Notes: generated by a model from the letters alone, not told the origin. A stretch of 64,000 nt of DNA from Quercus robur (GCF_932294415.1 NC_065537.1:49210302-49274301); one strand, 5' to 3'. Positions 24,720 to 37,188 are shown, counted from the stretch's first letter. Made by a program: numbers and translations.

Positions 24720-24913
24720 AAAATATAGTCCTAGATTTTAAAAAAGTTTCAATTAAAAACTCAAATTTTAAAATTATATAAATTTGCCCATTCAAAGACT
24801 TCATGTAAATATCAAGTGGAATGTTAGTACAAACTAATTCACAAAATAATAGAACTTTTATTAAATTGTATTTTTCTATTAGAATTTTTATGTTGTTTTA
24901 AAGTAGTTTTAGT
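24720..24913 (+). repeat. dispersed repeat, copy A, left part
   Basis: Matches 36560-36745: TAGATTTTAAAAAAGTTTCA, CATGTAAATATCAAGTGGAA, TGTTAGTACAA, TTCACAAAATAATAG and TTATTAAATTGTATT occur in the same order. The copy is cut at 24913 by a solo LTR and resumes at 26297. Confidence 0.75.
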
Positions 24914-24918
24914 GTTTG

Positions 24919-26081
24919 TATTGTTAGGACATATGTGATTCAATGTTAGGAACATATGTCACTATTTTATGTAATTGACTAATCCTTTGACAAAACACAC
25001 TTTACTTGTAATTGGGTAGATCTATGATGTATTTAATACTTCAAGGAATAAGAGCTCAAGTCTAATATTGAAGTCATGCAAATCTGTCCAAGAAACAAAT
25101 GAAGTGCTGATTTTGTAAGCTCGATAGCTGCTCAACACCTCTCGACAGCTAGGCTATCTATCAAGTTCTTCAGCTTCTTTTTATCGCAATCTCGATATCT
25201 CTCGATAGCTAGGTCGATCGATCGAGCAACTTTTTGTCCCCTTGATAGCTCGCAATAGATAGGCTCAACACCTCTCGATCGATCGAGCAACAGGCTCAAT
25301 AGATAGCTATCTATCGAGGTATCTATCGAGAATTACGAAATTTAGATTTCTGGATCTGATTTTAGGCACATGCTTATGTATTTGTGTAGGGTTTCTTTTC
25401 TCACAACCTTAGACATATATAAGGCTTATTTTAGAGGCCGTCACATAAGAGAATACAAGGAGAACACATGCAAAAAGTGATTGATGCCTTATTCTCTCTA
25501 AAAGAAGCTACTACGTCTTTGTACCTTAGGTTTTTGTAACTAAGTGTAAAAGAAGCTATTACGTCTTTGTACCTTAGGTTTTTGTAACTAAGTGTTTCTT
25601 GATCTTCATTATTGATGAAGTGAAGAACTTTGCAGCCAACATATTCTTCAAGTTGGTGTGTTAGTCACGTACTGGGAGCCATACATCTTTGGTTAGTCAC
25701 GTACTGGGATTTGTGCAAAAATGGTGGTGTTTGTATATTAAAGAGTTCAGAGGTTCTGAAGCGGTAGAAGGTTTCTGCTGTAAGTTCATCTATGGAGATT
25801 GTAGAGTCTAGGGATAAAGGTTTTGTACTAGATCTGAAACTTCTTTTTACTATAGTGGATTGCTTTTCGAGAAGGTTTCTCCCCAAGTTTTTTACCATGA
25901 AATTAGTTTGTTTCATTGGTTTTCTTGGGTTATCATATATTGTCTTATTTACTTTTCCGCATGATATTGACATGATATTGATGTTTTCTTGTTTTAACAA
26001 GTTTTATTCATAATAAATCTAATTAACAACTTGGGTTTAAAATTTGTTAATTCTATCAATCAGGGTCTAAATTTCCCAACA
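24919..26081 (+). mobile_element. solo LTR with 5-bp target duplication
   Basis: A 1,163-bp segment flanked by GTTTG on both sides (24914-24918 and 26082-26086). It ends CCCAACA and begins TATTG, which fits an original TGTTG start with one G-to-A change. No gag-pol lies inside, so it looks like a solo LTR left by LTR-LTR recombination. It holds clustered CGATCGATCGAG / CTATCTATCGAG repeats (25130-25335). It also holds a tandem 51-bp duplication (AAAAGAAGCTA(C/T)TACGTC... at 25499 and 25550) and TTAGTCACGTACTGGGA twice (25660 and 25693). The insertion splits the older dispersed repeat, which gives independent support for its edges. Confidence 0.65.
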
Positions 26082-26296
26082 GTTTGGTTTGTGCGTCCAC
26101 TTTTCAGGGGTTTTTTTTTTTTTTTTTTTATTTTAACCAGTGCCTATTGTACTGTTCATGGGTCATAAACAGTGCAAATAGGCATGTGAACAGTAATTTT
26201 AAAAGTGAACAGTAACTGGAAAATGATTTTTTATTATTTTCAGTTTTTAGTTTTCAGTTTTTAGCAAAATAAGCGGTATCCAAATGCACACTTAAT
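26082..26296 (-). mobile_element. MITE adjoining the solo LTR
   Basis: Reverse-orientation relative of the 2190 element: GTACTGTTCATGGGTC, AACAGTGCAAATAGGCATGTG, then TTTTTAGCAAAATAAGCGGT followed by ATCCAAATGCACAC. It ends just where the interrupted dispersed repeat resumes. Confidence 0.55.
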
Positions 26297-26396
26297 GTGA
26301 AATTACCATATGCAATTCACATGGATTTGACATGAAGTAAGTTTTAAATACAGTTTATGTGAATTTGTTACTTTTAATTAGTAGTGACTCACTTCA
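26297..26396 (+). repeat. dispersed repeat, copy A, right part
   Basis: Matches 36755-36855: ATATGCAATTCACATG, AAGTAAGTTTTAA, TACAGTTT and GTTACTTTTAATTAG in order. It is the continuation of 24720-24913. Confidence 0.7.
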
Positions 26397-26584
26397 CTTT
26401 GAGATAGATTTGGGTTTGAAAAATGGGTTCGAGTCTTTATGGCTTGAGTTGTTGTATTTAATATACAATGTTGATCAATTCTGTAGTGATTAGGAAGACT
26501 TCATCATCAAGACCGAGATCCTCGGGTATATGCCTAAACAAAATAGGATGTCTACAATTGCTTTTCTTTCAACTACGTCACTTC

Positions 26585-27228
26585 ACTATTTTGAAACTCA
26601 AACTAGACCGAGAGGTCTGACCAGGAAAACCTGAAACCGGGATGAAAACCGATTTTTTAAGCATAGAGGACCAGAATTATTGTTAATTCCATGAACCCCT
26701 TAAACCGGGGTTGGACCACACGGTTCATGTAGAACCAGTGGCATGAACCGTGTGGTCAACCCCCCCCCCCTTTTTTTATTTATTTTTTTTTATTTTTATA
26801 AAAACAACTTAACACAATTTTATTCTGCTTAATTAAATTATCTATCTCTTACAAGGAATATAAAAAAAAATTATAATTAAAATCCTTCAAAGATATTCAA
26901 ATTTACTTCAAAAATTAATCATAAATTTTAATGTTTTCATGGTTATTATTTTATTTTATTTTATTGACTTTCTTATTTAATTATTAAATATATGCTTGAA
27001 AATCATTAAATTTCCCTCACATATATAGATATATTAGTCAATTTTGCTAGTTTTATAAATTTAATATCTATATTTAGGCTTTAATTGATTATTAAATTAA
27101 TTATGATGTCATCAAGATTCGACCTTGGTTCAACCTCAGTTCAACCTCAAAAACCTTAAACCTCTTCCTTTTGTAGTTCAATGAACGGTCCGAGTCTCAA
27201 AACCATGCGTCGCTTCTAAGAATGAAAG
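26585..27228. repeat. MITE-like repeat with CGGTCCGAGT-type ends
   Basis: The left edge holds TTTTGAAACTCAAACTAGACCG and the right edge GAACGGTCCGAGTCTCAAAA, which are imperfect inverted repeats. The interior has several AACCGG / CCTGAAACC / GTTCAACCTC phrases and no gene. This looks like a known style of plant non-autonomous DNA element, but I cannot name it. Confidence 0.4.
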
Positions 27229-28050
27229 TTAAAAACTAAATAGGACAATCCATTTTTTTGGACATATATAACTAAGAGTCTACCTATACACGCTTCTCTC
27301 ACACAAAAACATACAATGGGCCATTAGGATATGACACAACATGTTGTTTGCTAACCCAAAGGCCACAAGATGTGAAACGGGGGCTAGCGTGCAAGCAAGT
27401 GGAGGGGTAGTCTCTACTCTAGGAGGATTAGCAAAATGGACAAGAGGGCCGTAGCGCAAGTAATTTTTATTTTATTTTAGAAATAATTATAATATGCTGC
27501 TAATTTCATAGTTCGAATCATTTCCTTTTTAGACCTCTAAGCATTTTATAGATGAAAAAATGCCAATTCAGCAAAGGCGCTTGGCAAGTAAAATTCAACT
27601 AATCAAATGAATTTTTCGTTTAATAATGCACTTAAATCTATCTAAACTTCTAAAGTTCAAAACTGATGGTCTGAAATTTAATCCATTGTACCGAAATTTA
27701 TATTTCTAAAATTTGAATATTATTTGAGGGTGTAATAGTCCGGTAAAATGTTAGGATTCTACTTCCTTTTATTAAAATATCATGAAGATTATCTTATCAT
27801 TATTAAAAAAAGAAGTTTATAGACACAAACTATTTGACACCCATTGATAAAAAATTATTTCTGTAGTTAATTTTAGACAAGAACCCGTACAAGTTGTCGC
27901 GTCAGCAAAGTAGAGAGACAGCTTGGCTAAGCCAAGATCAAAATCACCAAACATCCACAAGCAAACAAGGCAATGCCACAAGCAGAACCCACACCAGCAT
28001 GTGCATTCTCCTGCAGAGCCTCCGATCGCCACAAGATCTCCCGTTTTTTC
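27229..28050. other. intergenic DNA and MFS gene upstream region
   Basis: No gene seen up to about 27890. After that the sequence is less AT-rich and leads into the promoter of the MFS gene. Confidence 0.5.
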
Positions 28051-28054
28051 ACCT

Positions 28055-28062
28055 TATAAATA
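28055..28062 (+). promoter_or_regulatory. TATA box of the MFS transporter gene
   Basis: TATAAATA lies 172 bases before the likely start codon at 28234. The 100 bases around it are C-rich with few G and fit a plant core promoter. Transcription would then begin near 28085-28095. Placement is by motif and distance only. Confidence 0.55.
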
Positions 28063-28233
28063 CTTCCCAACATTGCCACCACACCAACCAGTCAAATCTC
28101 AGTTTCACTCTCTCAATTCAAGTCCCACATCGAAATAACTTCTTCCATATAATGAATTTTCAACTAGACCATGTTGTTCGACAAATTACTAGCAAAACGA
28201 CAAGACAGTAGTAGCAGTAGTAGTAGTGGCGGC

Positions 28234-31200
28234 ATGGAGGGAATGAAGCTGATGTTTCACTTGCTACTACCACTCTGTGTCCATTGGATCGCTGAAGAAA
28301 TGACTGTTTCTGTTCTTGTTGATGTTATTACCAACGCTCTATGTCCTGGAGAGTCAACCTGTACTCAAGCTATTTATCTTAATGGCTTTAAACAGACGGT
28401 AGGTAACAAATTCTGTCTTCTTCTTTGTTTTTTATGTTTTTGAGTGGACGACTGGACTTTGTTGAATTTAGCTCCTGAAAAATATAGAGTAAATATGAGC
28501 CATTTTAGTTGGTAAAGTCTCTTACCAATTAAGAAGCACCGACACAGATACATGTACATATACGAGTATTGGTACGATACGTTGATATAGACATGCAAAA
28601 TGATTCCACATGTCGTACCCTGTATAAAAAATTCAATTATCCGTTTATAAATGGATTAGGTTGATCTAAATAAAAATATCAATTTGTCAATTTCCACAAC
28701 ATATAGAAAGTAGAAGCTTCTTAAAGTAAATTTATTAATAATATAATAGTATTATATATCTTACAGCCAGTAGTAGTTGAGTCAAAAAATTTCTTCAGGG
28801 GCAGAATAAATTTACAAAATGGTAGAAAGAGAAAACAAATGTTGATGTCAGAGAGAGATTTTTTTTAAAAAAATAAATATTTACAAGGGTAAGTAGCATT
28901 CATTAATTATAGGTTACGTAATTGAGATCTCTCCTCTCATCACCTGCACTCCCAAAATTATGAGGGGATGTAGGGTATGATAAGACTAGATGCTCTATTA
29001 TTTGGAATAATAATAGAGCATCTAGTCTTTTGGCAAAATAATACTTTTATGATTTTGGATTTGGAAATATCTTTAATTTTGAGAAACGAAATTGCAAATT
29101 ATGTATAGGCTGTGTGGATTTTGAGAGCAGTAACTAAGTTGTTCCTTGTAAGCAATGTTCACATCTTTTAATTAAAGGTGTGGGTCCCCGGTCATAGAGA
29201 TGTCATATTCATGATATGATTTTTTTTTTTTTGGTTTGTTATTGGCCTCTTGAATTTTAATGTATTTTAGAATATTCATCTTTTTGTAAAAATAAAAAAA
29301 TAAAATCTCAAAAGTGGGAGTAATTATTGTTGTTTGCTTCATCTTTAATTTAGTAGAGTCGTGACTCATGAAATACAAGACAGAAAGTTATAGTTGTGGT
29401 AGTACCTTAATAAATGTGACCAAGTTGTGTACCAAAATATAAAAAGACAAGTAACCAGGGTCCCCCACCTTTATTTATTTATAATATATTAGCTAAAAGA
29501 AATTACAAAGTAATTAAGTGGGATTATTTTTGTCAATTTATTTTACTATTTAGTTTATTTTTACTATAATTTATGAGTTTTACTACACATTTTGGTACTA
29601 TTTATGAACCTTACTGTATTATTTCAACTAACTTTTAGCTTTATTTACAGTATTTTTAGAAAAAAAATTTTAATTTCAGCAAAATAAACGGATTCCAAAA
29701 GGATCCTTAGTGCATTTGGCTCCAAATTAAAAAATCAATTTATATTACTATTTTTTTTTTCTATTATTTATAAGTACGACGATACTATTTCAACTAACTT
29801 TTACCTTTATTTATAATACACTAAACAAAAAATTTTCAATTTCAATAAAATAAACAAATCCCAAATAGGAGCTAAATACATAGATCCCATGCAATTAAAG
29901 GCAGGAGGGTGAACAAAAGAGATAAAAACGCCATCTCTTTTAAGGCCCATAGTTCAGCAATAATACCAGAGGCAAGTGATAAGCATTTTTGGGATCAAAG
30001 TCCCCAGAAGGAGAAGATTCCCAAATGATGGAATCATCAGTAGTAGAGACAGACCTGATGGGAATGGCCTTGACGAGTTGATAAGTTCTAGGAAGAGATA
30101 ACAAAGGAGAGATGTAGCGGAGGTTCCAAAACCCCATTAGAGAGTACATCTTTAACCATGAGTTTTTCCTCATCAATGTCAGAAGACCTTCAATGAGGTT
30201 TTTCACAATACCAAGAGGACACAACTTGTCATACCATAATTTCAGCTGAAAGAGTTACTTCCAATTTGCCATCTGGTGCATTTAGAAAAGATAGTATTGC
30301 CCTTTTTTATTTTATTTTATTGCGGACCATCTATCAGAGCAAGGTTCAAGGGACTCTTTTTCATGGAAAAGTCTCCATCTCAGCTTGGCTAAAAGAACTA
30401 ATATAAGAAGGAATGGCAGAAATGGTGGCTTGAGAAAGAACAACTCTGCCAGCAAAAGATAACAAGTTTGCTTTCCAGCCAGCCAACTTAGCATGAACTC
30501 TCTCAATAATAGAGCTATAGTCCTGGGAAGAGGAACCCACATGTTTCAGAGGGAAGCCAAGATATTTACCTAACAGTTGGGGGTAGATTGGAAGCCAAGG
30601 ACATCACAGAGAGAGGATCTGAGATTAACAGAGACATTAGGGGAGAAATACACTCTAGACTTGCTAGAGCTCACCTTCTAGCTTTCCTCTTTCCCTCTCA
30701 GTCTGACATTAGTATGTGTCTTTATAATTTGGCTTTTGATATATAGACAAGCGGCAAACTTATCAAGACACTTGAGATGACCAACTTATGGTCCTTTAAA
30801 ATGTTCTCGGCTCAACTTAACCTTATAGGACGCATGCTGTTATACCATCACTTTAAGAGTCATTTTTCCAAAAATAGATAATAAAGTCGTACTAGTAGTG
30901 GTTTCAAAAAAAAAAAAAAAACTTAATAACTCAACAATTCTGAAATTTTGTGAAAAATATTTTGTATCTAACATTGTTCAAAAGATATTTGTTTTACCTT
31001 ATGCTTCTCAATTTAATTTTAATCATATGATTGCATTGAGCGATTCAAAAAGCAATTTCTTGTTAACATGAGATGTAGAAGAAGACTGGGAAAAACAACC
31101 GGGGAAATTGTCTTTAAATTAAGTTGTGACATATATATTATAAATGCATGCAGTTGGTTGGAATTTTCAAGATGGTGGTGCTTCCACTTTTAGGTCAGCT

Positions 31201-34200
31201 TGCAGATGAACATGGGCGTAAACCACTGCTCCTTCTTACTATATCCACTTCCATTTTCCCATTTGGTATATTTCGTTTGAACAACTTTCATGATTCTGTG
31301 AAGTTACATGTACAATGCTGCTATATATTTCCTTCTGAACTATGAGAATTATATATGGATATGAAACCCCTAATATGTGTGGCATTAATATTATGTGTTT
31401 GTCCCTCCTGTTTCGTTATTTTGTTTGTTTGTTTGTTTTTTTATTTTTTATTTATTTTTAATTCAATTATAATTCTTTTTAAAATTTAATGTGATTCAGT
31501 ACTATTGAAGTTACAAATGCTTTTCCTCTAAAAAAAAAAAAGAAGTCACAAATGCTATTGAAGACAGTGGATGGGAAACCATAGATCATGTGCATGTCAA
31601 AAGATTGATGATTAAAGCATTCAAACCAAGAAACCATTTCTAAGGCATGAATTTGGCTTCAAGCTAAACAAATCTGACAGATAGTCTGGCCAAGAACTTT
31701 TTTATTATTGAAGGGTAATGTGATCTTTTTTGTTTTTGGTGGATTATATATCTGACAAACACATGAAAAAATTTGAATTCCTGTTGATTCTGATTGAATG
31801 AATGGCTACTGACTACGTCATTCATCTGAAACTGATCTAGAGTAAGATAAGCACCCTACATGATGTATGAAAGATGAGAGACATAGAAGAGTTAAATGTA
31901 ATTATAGTTCGACGAAAGAATAAATATAAAAGAAAAAAAAAAAAAGGGAAATTTCAATTACAACTATACATGATTACCTATTCTCAAAAAAAAAAAAAAA
32001 ACTATACATGATTACCTTTCAAAATTGTGAATGACATTAATGCTTTCTCTGTACGATGCTATTAGCAGTACATTAATGATATTGTCAAGATCATCAAGTG
32101 AATTTACAAATTTGATTTTTCTGTATTCTTTTTTCAGCTATACTTGCCTGGAATCAGTCTACAGGATTTGTGTATGCTTACTATGTGCTTCGTATAATAT
32201 CTTTTATTCTAAGTCAAGGGAGTATTTTCTGCATTGCTATTGCTTATACGGTAAGAGTTATTCCTCAGTGATTGATAATCATGAATAGGGAATATTGAGG
32301 GGTCTCATTTTCCCATCTTTTGCAGGCGGATGTTGTTGAAGAGAATAAGAGGGCAGCAGCTTTTAGTTGGATAACAGGCCTTTGTGCTGCTTCGCATGTC
32401 TTGGGAAATCTTCTGGCACTTTTTCTCCCAGAAAAGTACATTTTTCCTGTATGTTGCTGCTTTAAATTCAGCATTAGCCACACAGCCTTAATTCTGTCAA
32501 ATTTTCCTCTTGTCAATTCATTTTACCATTTCAGCCTTTTGTTTCAGGTTTCAATAGCTCTCTTGATCTTTTGTCCAGTTTATATGCAACTCTTTCTGGT
32601 TGAGACGGTTAAGCTGGCTCCAAAGAGGGACCAAGATTCAGCTTGCTTGACTACGCCAATTAAAATTATCCAGAAACGATACAAATCAATGAAAGATGCT
32701 GCTACAATAGTTATGAGCAGGTAATTTTGTCTATGATCGAGACAGCTTAAAATATTCTCATCTTGCATTACGTAAATACCATATCTAAAATCTCTTAGGC
32801 AGTCTTTTCAACCAAACCTTTTTAGCTGCAAAACATTATAAATTTTCCGTCTGGCTAGAAGCGCTTCGTTTTTCTTTTGCAGTCCTACATTAAGGGGCAT
32901 ATCTCTGGTTTCTTTCTTCTTTGAGTTGGGAAAGTCTGGCATCAACTTTGTCTTAATGGTATGTTTCCTATTAGTTTGTCATTTTAACAAGCAAATAGAT
33001 GGTTGCATGCTGCAATTTCCTCTTAGTACCATCATACAACATCAGATATTTCAAAACTATATATAATTTTTTTTTTTTTTTTTTTTTGACGAATGACATA
33101 TTCATTCAGCCATTCCAGAGTAGTTTCAGTCAGAATCTTTAAAGCAATTATTTTGAAAAAAAAAACTTGTATGCAACAAAAAGCTTTTGTGAGGCTTATT
33201 GTTGCCACCAATCTAAATTTGGCCAAAACCCGATTGTCATTATAAATCAGTAATTGGCACCTTGTGTGATTTGGGGTTGAAAAATCAAAGAAAAGGGAGA
33301 AAGGGAAAATGCCCTGTAAATGTAACTTGTAGGAGTAGGATTTTTTTGCAATGTGCTGACTCCAAAAATAGATAAAAATCATTTTGATTATAATATAGAG
33401 CTAAAGATGTCCAGTTTTAAAGGAAATATATCATAGAACTTATAGAAATAGAATGTGGAAGGACTAGGAGAAAGAGAAATTGGTAGAGACTTAAGACATG
33501 AAGCAGGAGACACTAGAGAGCTTTATTCAGGGGAGTTTGAATCAGAGGAGTCGTGACTTGGTTGCTTAACAGTTGTCACAAGCATATGTCCTGAACCCAC
33601 CAGAGTAATGTGAGAACTTTTGCGCTGAAACCCGTGCAGAAAAAGAAAAGGTTTTATGCTTCAGCCTTGCTAGGGACTACAAAGCCAATGGCTTTCTTAT
33701 TAATCAATAGATTAGGATAAGATAGTGCTAGATTTATCTGCTCATAAGATAATTGCAATTTAACCAATCCATGATGTTGAGTAATGATAGTTCATGAAAC
33801 AATGTTTTCTTTTTGATTCAATGACTTGATGGTTATGCTACTACCTGTGCAGTACTATCTGAAGGCAGTTTTTGGTTTTGACAAAAATGAGTTCTCAGAA
33901 ATTCTGATGCTCGTGGGATTTGGTTCAATTATTTCACAGGTGAAGTGTATTATAGAGCAAAAGTTTCCTTTTATTTACTTAAGAGATTGATATTCCCTTA
34001 TACTGAAGATGTGAATTATTCTTTAGCCATCAGTCAAGGTAGCATATCAATATCAGCTAGCATGTTATTTTGTTATCTGCTAGGCATATGCCACAGTTTT
34101 TCTCTAAATCCTCTGCTTGGTTGCTTTAAAGTTATCAAAATAAGAATTCTTCCAGTTGGTGTTGTAATGGTTGTTAATTTGTCTTCTGGATAGAAAACAA

Positions 34201-35719
34201 TGCTAAGGCATCGTGGTTATAAAAATGAAACAATTCTTAGGGTTGTTTTGCGGTTTTATTGTTTCCCCTCTTAATGAGCACAATATTTTTCATATTTGAA
34301 AATTTTTATAATTAAGAAGTTTATTTAATGAGTTCTGGAATTGAGAGTACTGTGCCTCTTAATACTTGATTCCTAATAGCTTATAATAAGATAAGAGCGC
34401 TGTCATACTACTGGCATACATGAATTCTCTCTTGTCCAAAATAATCCGTATGATGTTCATGTTAAGGATGTTGTTTTCCTTTATGAAAAATTTAAAATCC
34501 TTAAGAAATTCTCTTCCTATAATATGTTCGGTTTGTGGTTTGCTTCCAGATGTTGGTGCTTCCACTAATAAATCCATTGGTTGGAGAGAAGGTGATATTG
34601 TGCATAGGAATACTTGCATCAATAGCTTATGTAAGTCGCTTGTTTTTTACTTTTAATACCCCCAGCACAAATTACAAAAGAAAAGAAAAACTAATGGTTC
34701 TTTTTGCTGTGCAGGCATTATTCAATGGCCTTGCATGGGCGCCATGGGTATGTACACACTTGATGAATGTTTTATTTAACTCTATTCTAAAGGAAAAATT
34801 TCTGACACAGAAACACTTGAGCAGAATCTTTTATTTATTTGATTTTTCTTTAGGCTATTTTGAATTTTATAGTTTCTATTCCTCCTTTAGGAGTTATAAA
34901 ATCAATCATGTGTTAATCAAGACTTTGTGAAAGTAAAAACTAAAATTTTCCTAGTTCTTTTTATTTTTTTCAACTGTGGATACATTTCTCAGTCAGTAAC
35001 AATGTAACATTGCCACAATGCAGGTACCATTCATGGCTGCCACATTTAAAGTGGTAGTTGTCCTTGTAAGACCTGCTGTAAGTATTGGAATCATCAATTC
35101 TTTCATAAAATAATATTCAATGTGGTTATTCAGTTCACCTTTAATTCTAATGGTCTTTCAATTTTTCCCGTCAAATTACATGCAGACTTATGCCATTATT
35201 TCAAGAGCATCGAGCTCAAACGATCAGGTTTGAAAAATACCTATGATCCCATTACCTACAGTTCTGCATTCCATAGTTCTTGATATTCTTTCTGGAAAAT
35301 TATGATTTCCACGTAAAAAAAAAAAAATCTTCTGCTCTTACTACCAATATAAAGAAAGACCTAGTTTCTATATTCTCGGTATTGTCATATGTAGAGTGAG
35401 GCTGCTAAATTAGATAACGTTGTTTGAGGAAAGCTAATGCTATCATCTCATATGTCACACTACTCATCTAGACCTGGATGTTTTCTACTTCTTTAGATTG
35501 AACTTTGAACTCAGTTGGGAAAAATCAGGTAGATTCATCATCATGTGTTCAGTACAAATCAGATCAGCATGACATAGTAGTGAGTTTTGAGTTTAAAGTG
35601 GTGGCTTTCTTGGCAAATTGGTCCAATTATTTTTCTCTTTCGATTGTTTATCTATGGATATCGAATGAAATTGCTGCATTCACTTGACTGATAGAGAATT
35701 TTAGGAGTACGCTAAACGG

Positions 35720-35751
<32 letters not shown>

Positions 35752-36120
35752 GATATAGGGTTCTCCTGTATCAAAACAAGTTGCTCTGTGTTGAGTTACT
35801 TCTTGAGCTAAATAAATTACAAAGCACTTGAACTGTGGTCACTCCATTGACATGCTTGCTCAATTGTTTGTGCAGGGAAAAGCACAAGGATTTGTGGCTG
35901 GTGTGGAATCATTATCAAGTTTGTTATCACCACTTGTAATGAGTCCATTGACTTGTGAGTGGACTAACTCATCTTTTATTTAGTTGAGTGTTAGAATCAA
36001 TTCATATGTATTGCTAACAAGTTAAATTGTTGTTTCAGCATGGTTCTTATCTAGTAGTGCTCCTTTCAACTGCAAAGGTTTCAGTGTTATATGCGCATCT
36101 ATATGCATGGTAAGCACATA

Positions 36121-36159
<39 letters not shown>

Positions 36160-36284
36160 CTAACTCTGAATCTTAATCTCCTCAAATGATTTCTTTATGT
36201 TTTGCTTTCCTACTTGAACCTGGGGCACCTTCAAGCAATAATTCAGAGGATGACATTGAATCACCATTGCTAAGTGAGAGTTGA
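28234..36284 (+). CDS. major facilitator superfamily transporter, At2g16980/HIAT1-like
   Basis: Fourteen exons: 28234-28398, 31154-31265, 32138-32250, 32326-32448, 32548-32720, 32883-32958, 33853-33939, 34550-34630, 34715-34747, 35024-35077, 35186-35227, 35876-35954, 36039-36109 and about 36186-36284. The first 13 join in frame at GT-AG sites. About 435 residues result, normal for this tetracycline-resistance-like MFS group. Landmarks are the N-terminal [18 protein letters not shown], the MFS loop signature [30 protein letters not shown], the repeat-half [20 protein letters not shown], and the acidic tail [13 protein letters not shown]. It is a predicted multi-pass membrane transporter; the substrate is unknown. 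An ATG at 28171 would add 21 residues including seven serines; I prefer 28234 because the family starts there. The last intron has no AG before 36234, so the terminal exon, or the gene's function, is uncertain. Confidence 0.85.
28982..29029. other. perfect 21-bp hairpin in MFS intron 1
   Basis: AAGACTAGATGCTCTATTA (28982-29000) is followed, after a short spacer, by its exact reverse complement at 29011-29029. Two further inner T-A pairs extend the stem to 21 bp with a 6-base loop. It lies in the 2.75-kb first intron. It could be a tiny foldback element. I see no evidence for a microRNA beyond the shape. Confidence 0.7.
29540..29880 (-). repeat. two adjacent MITE copies in MFS intron 1
   Basis: Copy 29540-29705 holds TACTATTTATGAACC, TTTCAACTAACTTTTAGCTT and CAGCAAAATAAACGGATTCC. 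Copy 29710-29880 holds TGCATTTGGCTCCAAATT, TTTCAACTAACTTTTACC and AATAAAATAAACAAATCCC. Both are reverse-orientation relatives of the 1455/2545 family. Confidence 0.5.
29930..30690 (-). pseudogene. LINE fragment in MFS intron 1
   Basis: Minus-strand frames give [19 protein letters not shown] (the zinc-binding region after the RT) and [14 protein letters not shown] and [16 protein letters not shown] sequence split across frames (30312-30542, the RT thumb). This is a short piece of an L1-type ORF2, broken by frameshifts. It lies antisense to the transporter gene within its first intron, so it need not affect the protein. Confidence 0.65.
32959..33852 (+). other. MFS intron 6, 894 bp
   Basis: Spans the donor after VLM (ATG|GTATGT) and the acceptor TGTGCAG before YYLKAVF. 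It contains a T tract at about 33068-33087 followed by TTTTGACGAATGACATATTC, but no gene. Confidence 0.7.
36110..36185 (+). other. last MFS intron without a canonical 3' splice site
   Basis: The donor ATG|GTAAGC at 36110 is good and a (CT)n tract follows (36127-36156). The expected acceptor before ATTTCTTTATGTTTTGC reads CTCAAATG rather than CAG. The first AG after the donor is at 36234-36235, in a different frame and 45 bases into the coding tail. Retaining the intron would add a short Ser/Leu stretch and stop at a TAA near 36173. Confidence 0.7.
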
Positions 36285-36544
36285 CTGTTTGTCTCGAGCT
36301 GATATAAATATTTGGGGTCCCTTGCATATAGTAATGTTGTAATTGTATTAGAGCAAACAAGCTTCCAATGTGTTTATCCTTCAGAAACTTCTCTTAAACT
36401 TTATACACCCTTGAGCTGCAAAGGATGACATTGAAGCTTTACCTCCAAGTGATATAGTTCGTTGTTGTTTTTCCCAAGCGTTTTGTAATAGCTTTTATAG
36501 GTGGTGATGTTATATTTGGCATCCCTAAAAACACATTCCTAGAT
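36285..36544 (+). other. probable 3' UTR and flank of the MFS gene
   Basis: AT-rich sequence following the TGA at 36282-36284. No strong AATAAA signal stands out and there is no other gene. Confidence 0.4.
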
Positions 36545-36559
36545 ACAAATATTTATGAA

Positions 36560-36858
36560 TTAAACTCTAGATTTTAAAAAGTTTCAATTAAAAACTTAAA
36601 TTTTAAAATTTATACAAATTTGTCCATTCAGAAACTGTCATGTAAATATCAAGTGGAATGTTAGTACAATCTAGTTCACAAAATAATAGCACTTCTATTA
36701 AATTGTATTGTCTATTAGAATTTTAATGTCGTTCTAAAGTATTTTTATGAGAATACAATATGCAATTCACATGAAATTATCAAAGGATTTTGATGTCAAG
36801 TAAGTTTTAATTACAGTTTTTGTGGATTTGTTACTTTTAATTAGCAGTAACTTGTTAG
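36560..36858 (+). repeat. dispersed repeat, copy B (uninterrupted)
   Basis: Full-length counterpart of the split copy at 24720-24913 plus 26297-26396. The order of phrases is the same, with no LTR or MITE in between. No coding or terminal repeats were identified, so the class is unknown. Confidence 0.7.
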
Positions 36859-37188
36859 AGATTAATTGATATGAAAAGATTTAGAAAAATCATATTGATT
36901 CAAAACTAACTCCAAATTATAAGGGAAAAATATATAGTTTAGAGTTTAAATTGTTGCAAGAAAAATGTTTGTATGATCTTAAATACTCCCAAGATCAAGA
37001 CTTATCACTTACGTATGAAGAAATTTTCCAAGAATCTTGTAGTTGTATTTCAATTGACGTCTTCAAGTGTTTTTTTCTCTCTAGGTTCTCCCAGGAGTCC
37101 CAGAGGTGAAACTTTTTCGTCTCTATATGAACAGTTCTCTCATCAACACAATAGAAACGTTTGGTTTACATTCCATGGTAAGAAAGTC

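Noticed and set aside
28982..29029. microRNA gene
   Set aside because: A perfect 21-bp stem with a 6-base loop is too short and too perfect for a typical plant pri-miRNA, and there is no other evidence.
35505..35687. 60-codon plus frame in an MFS intron
   Set aside because: Lies between well-supported exons 11 and 12 and shows no transporter or other motif.
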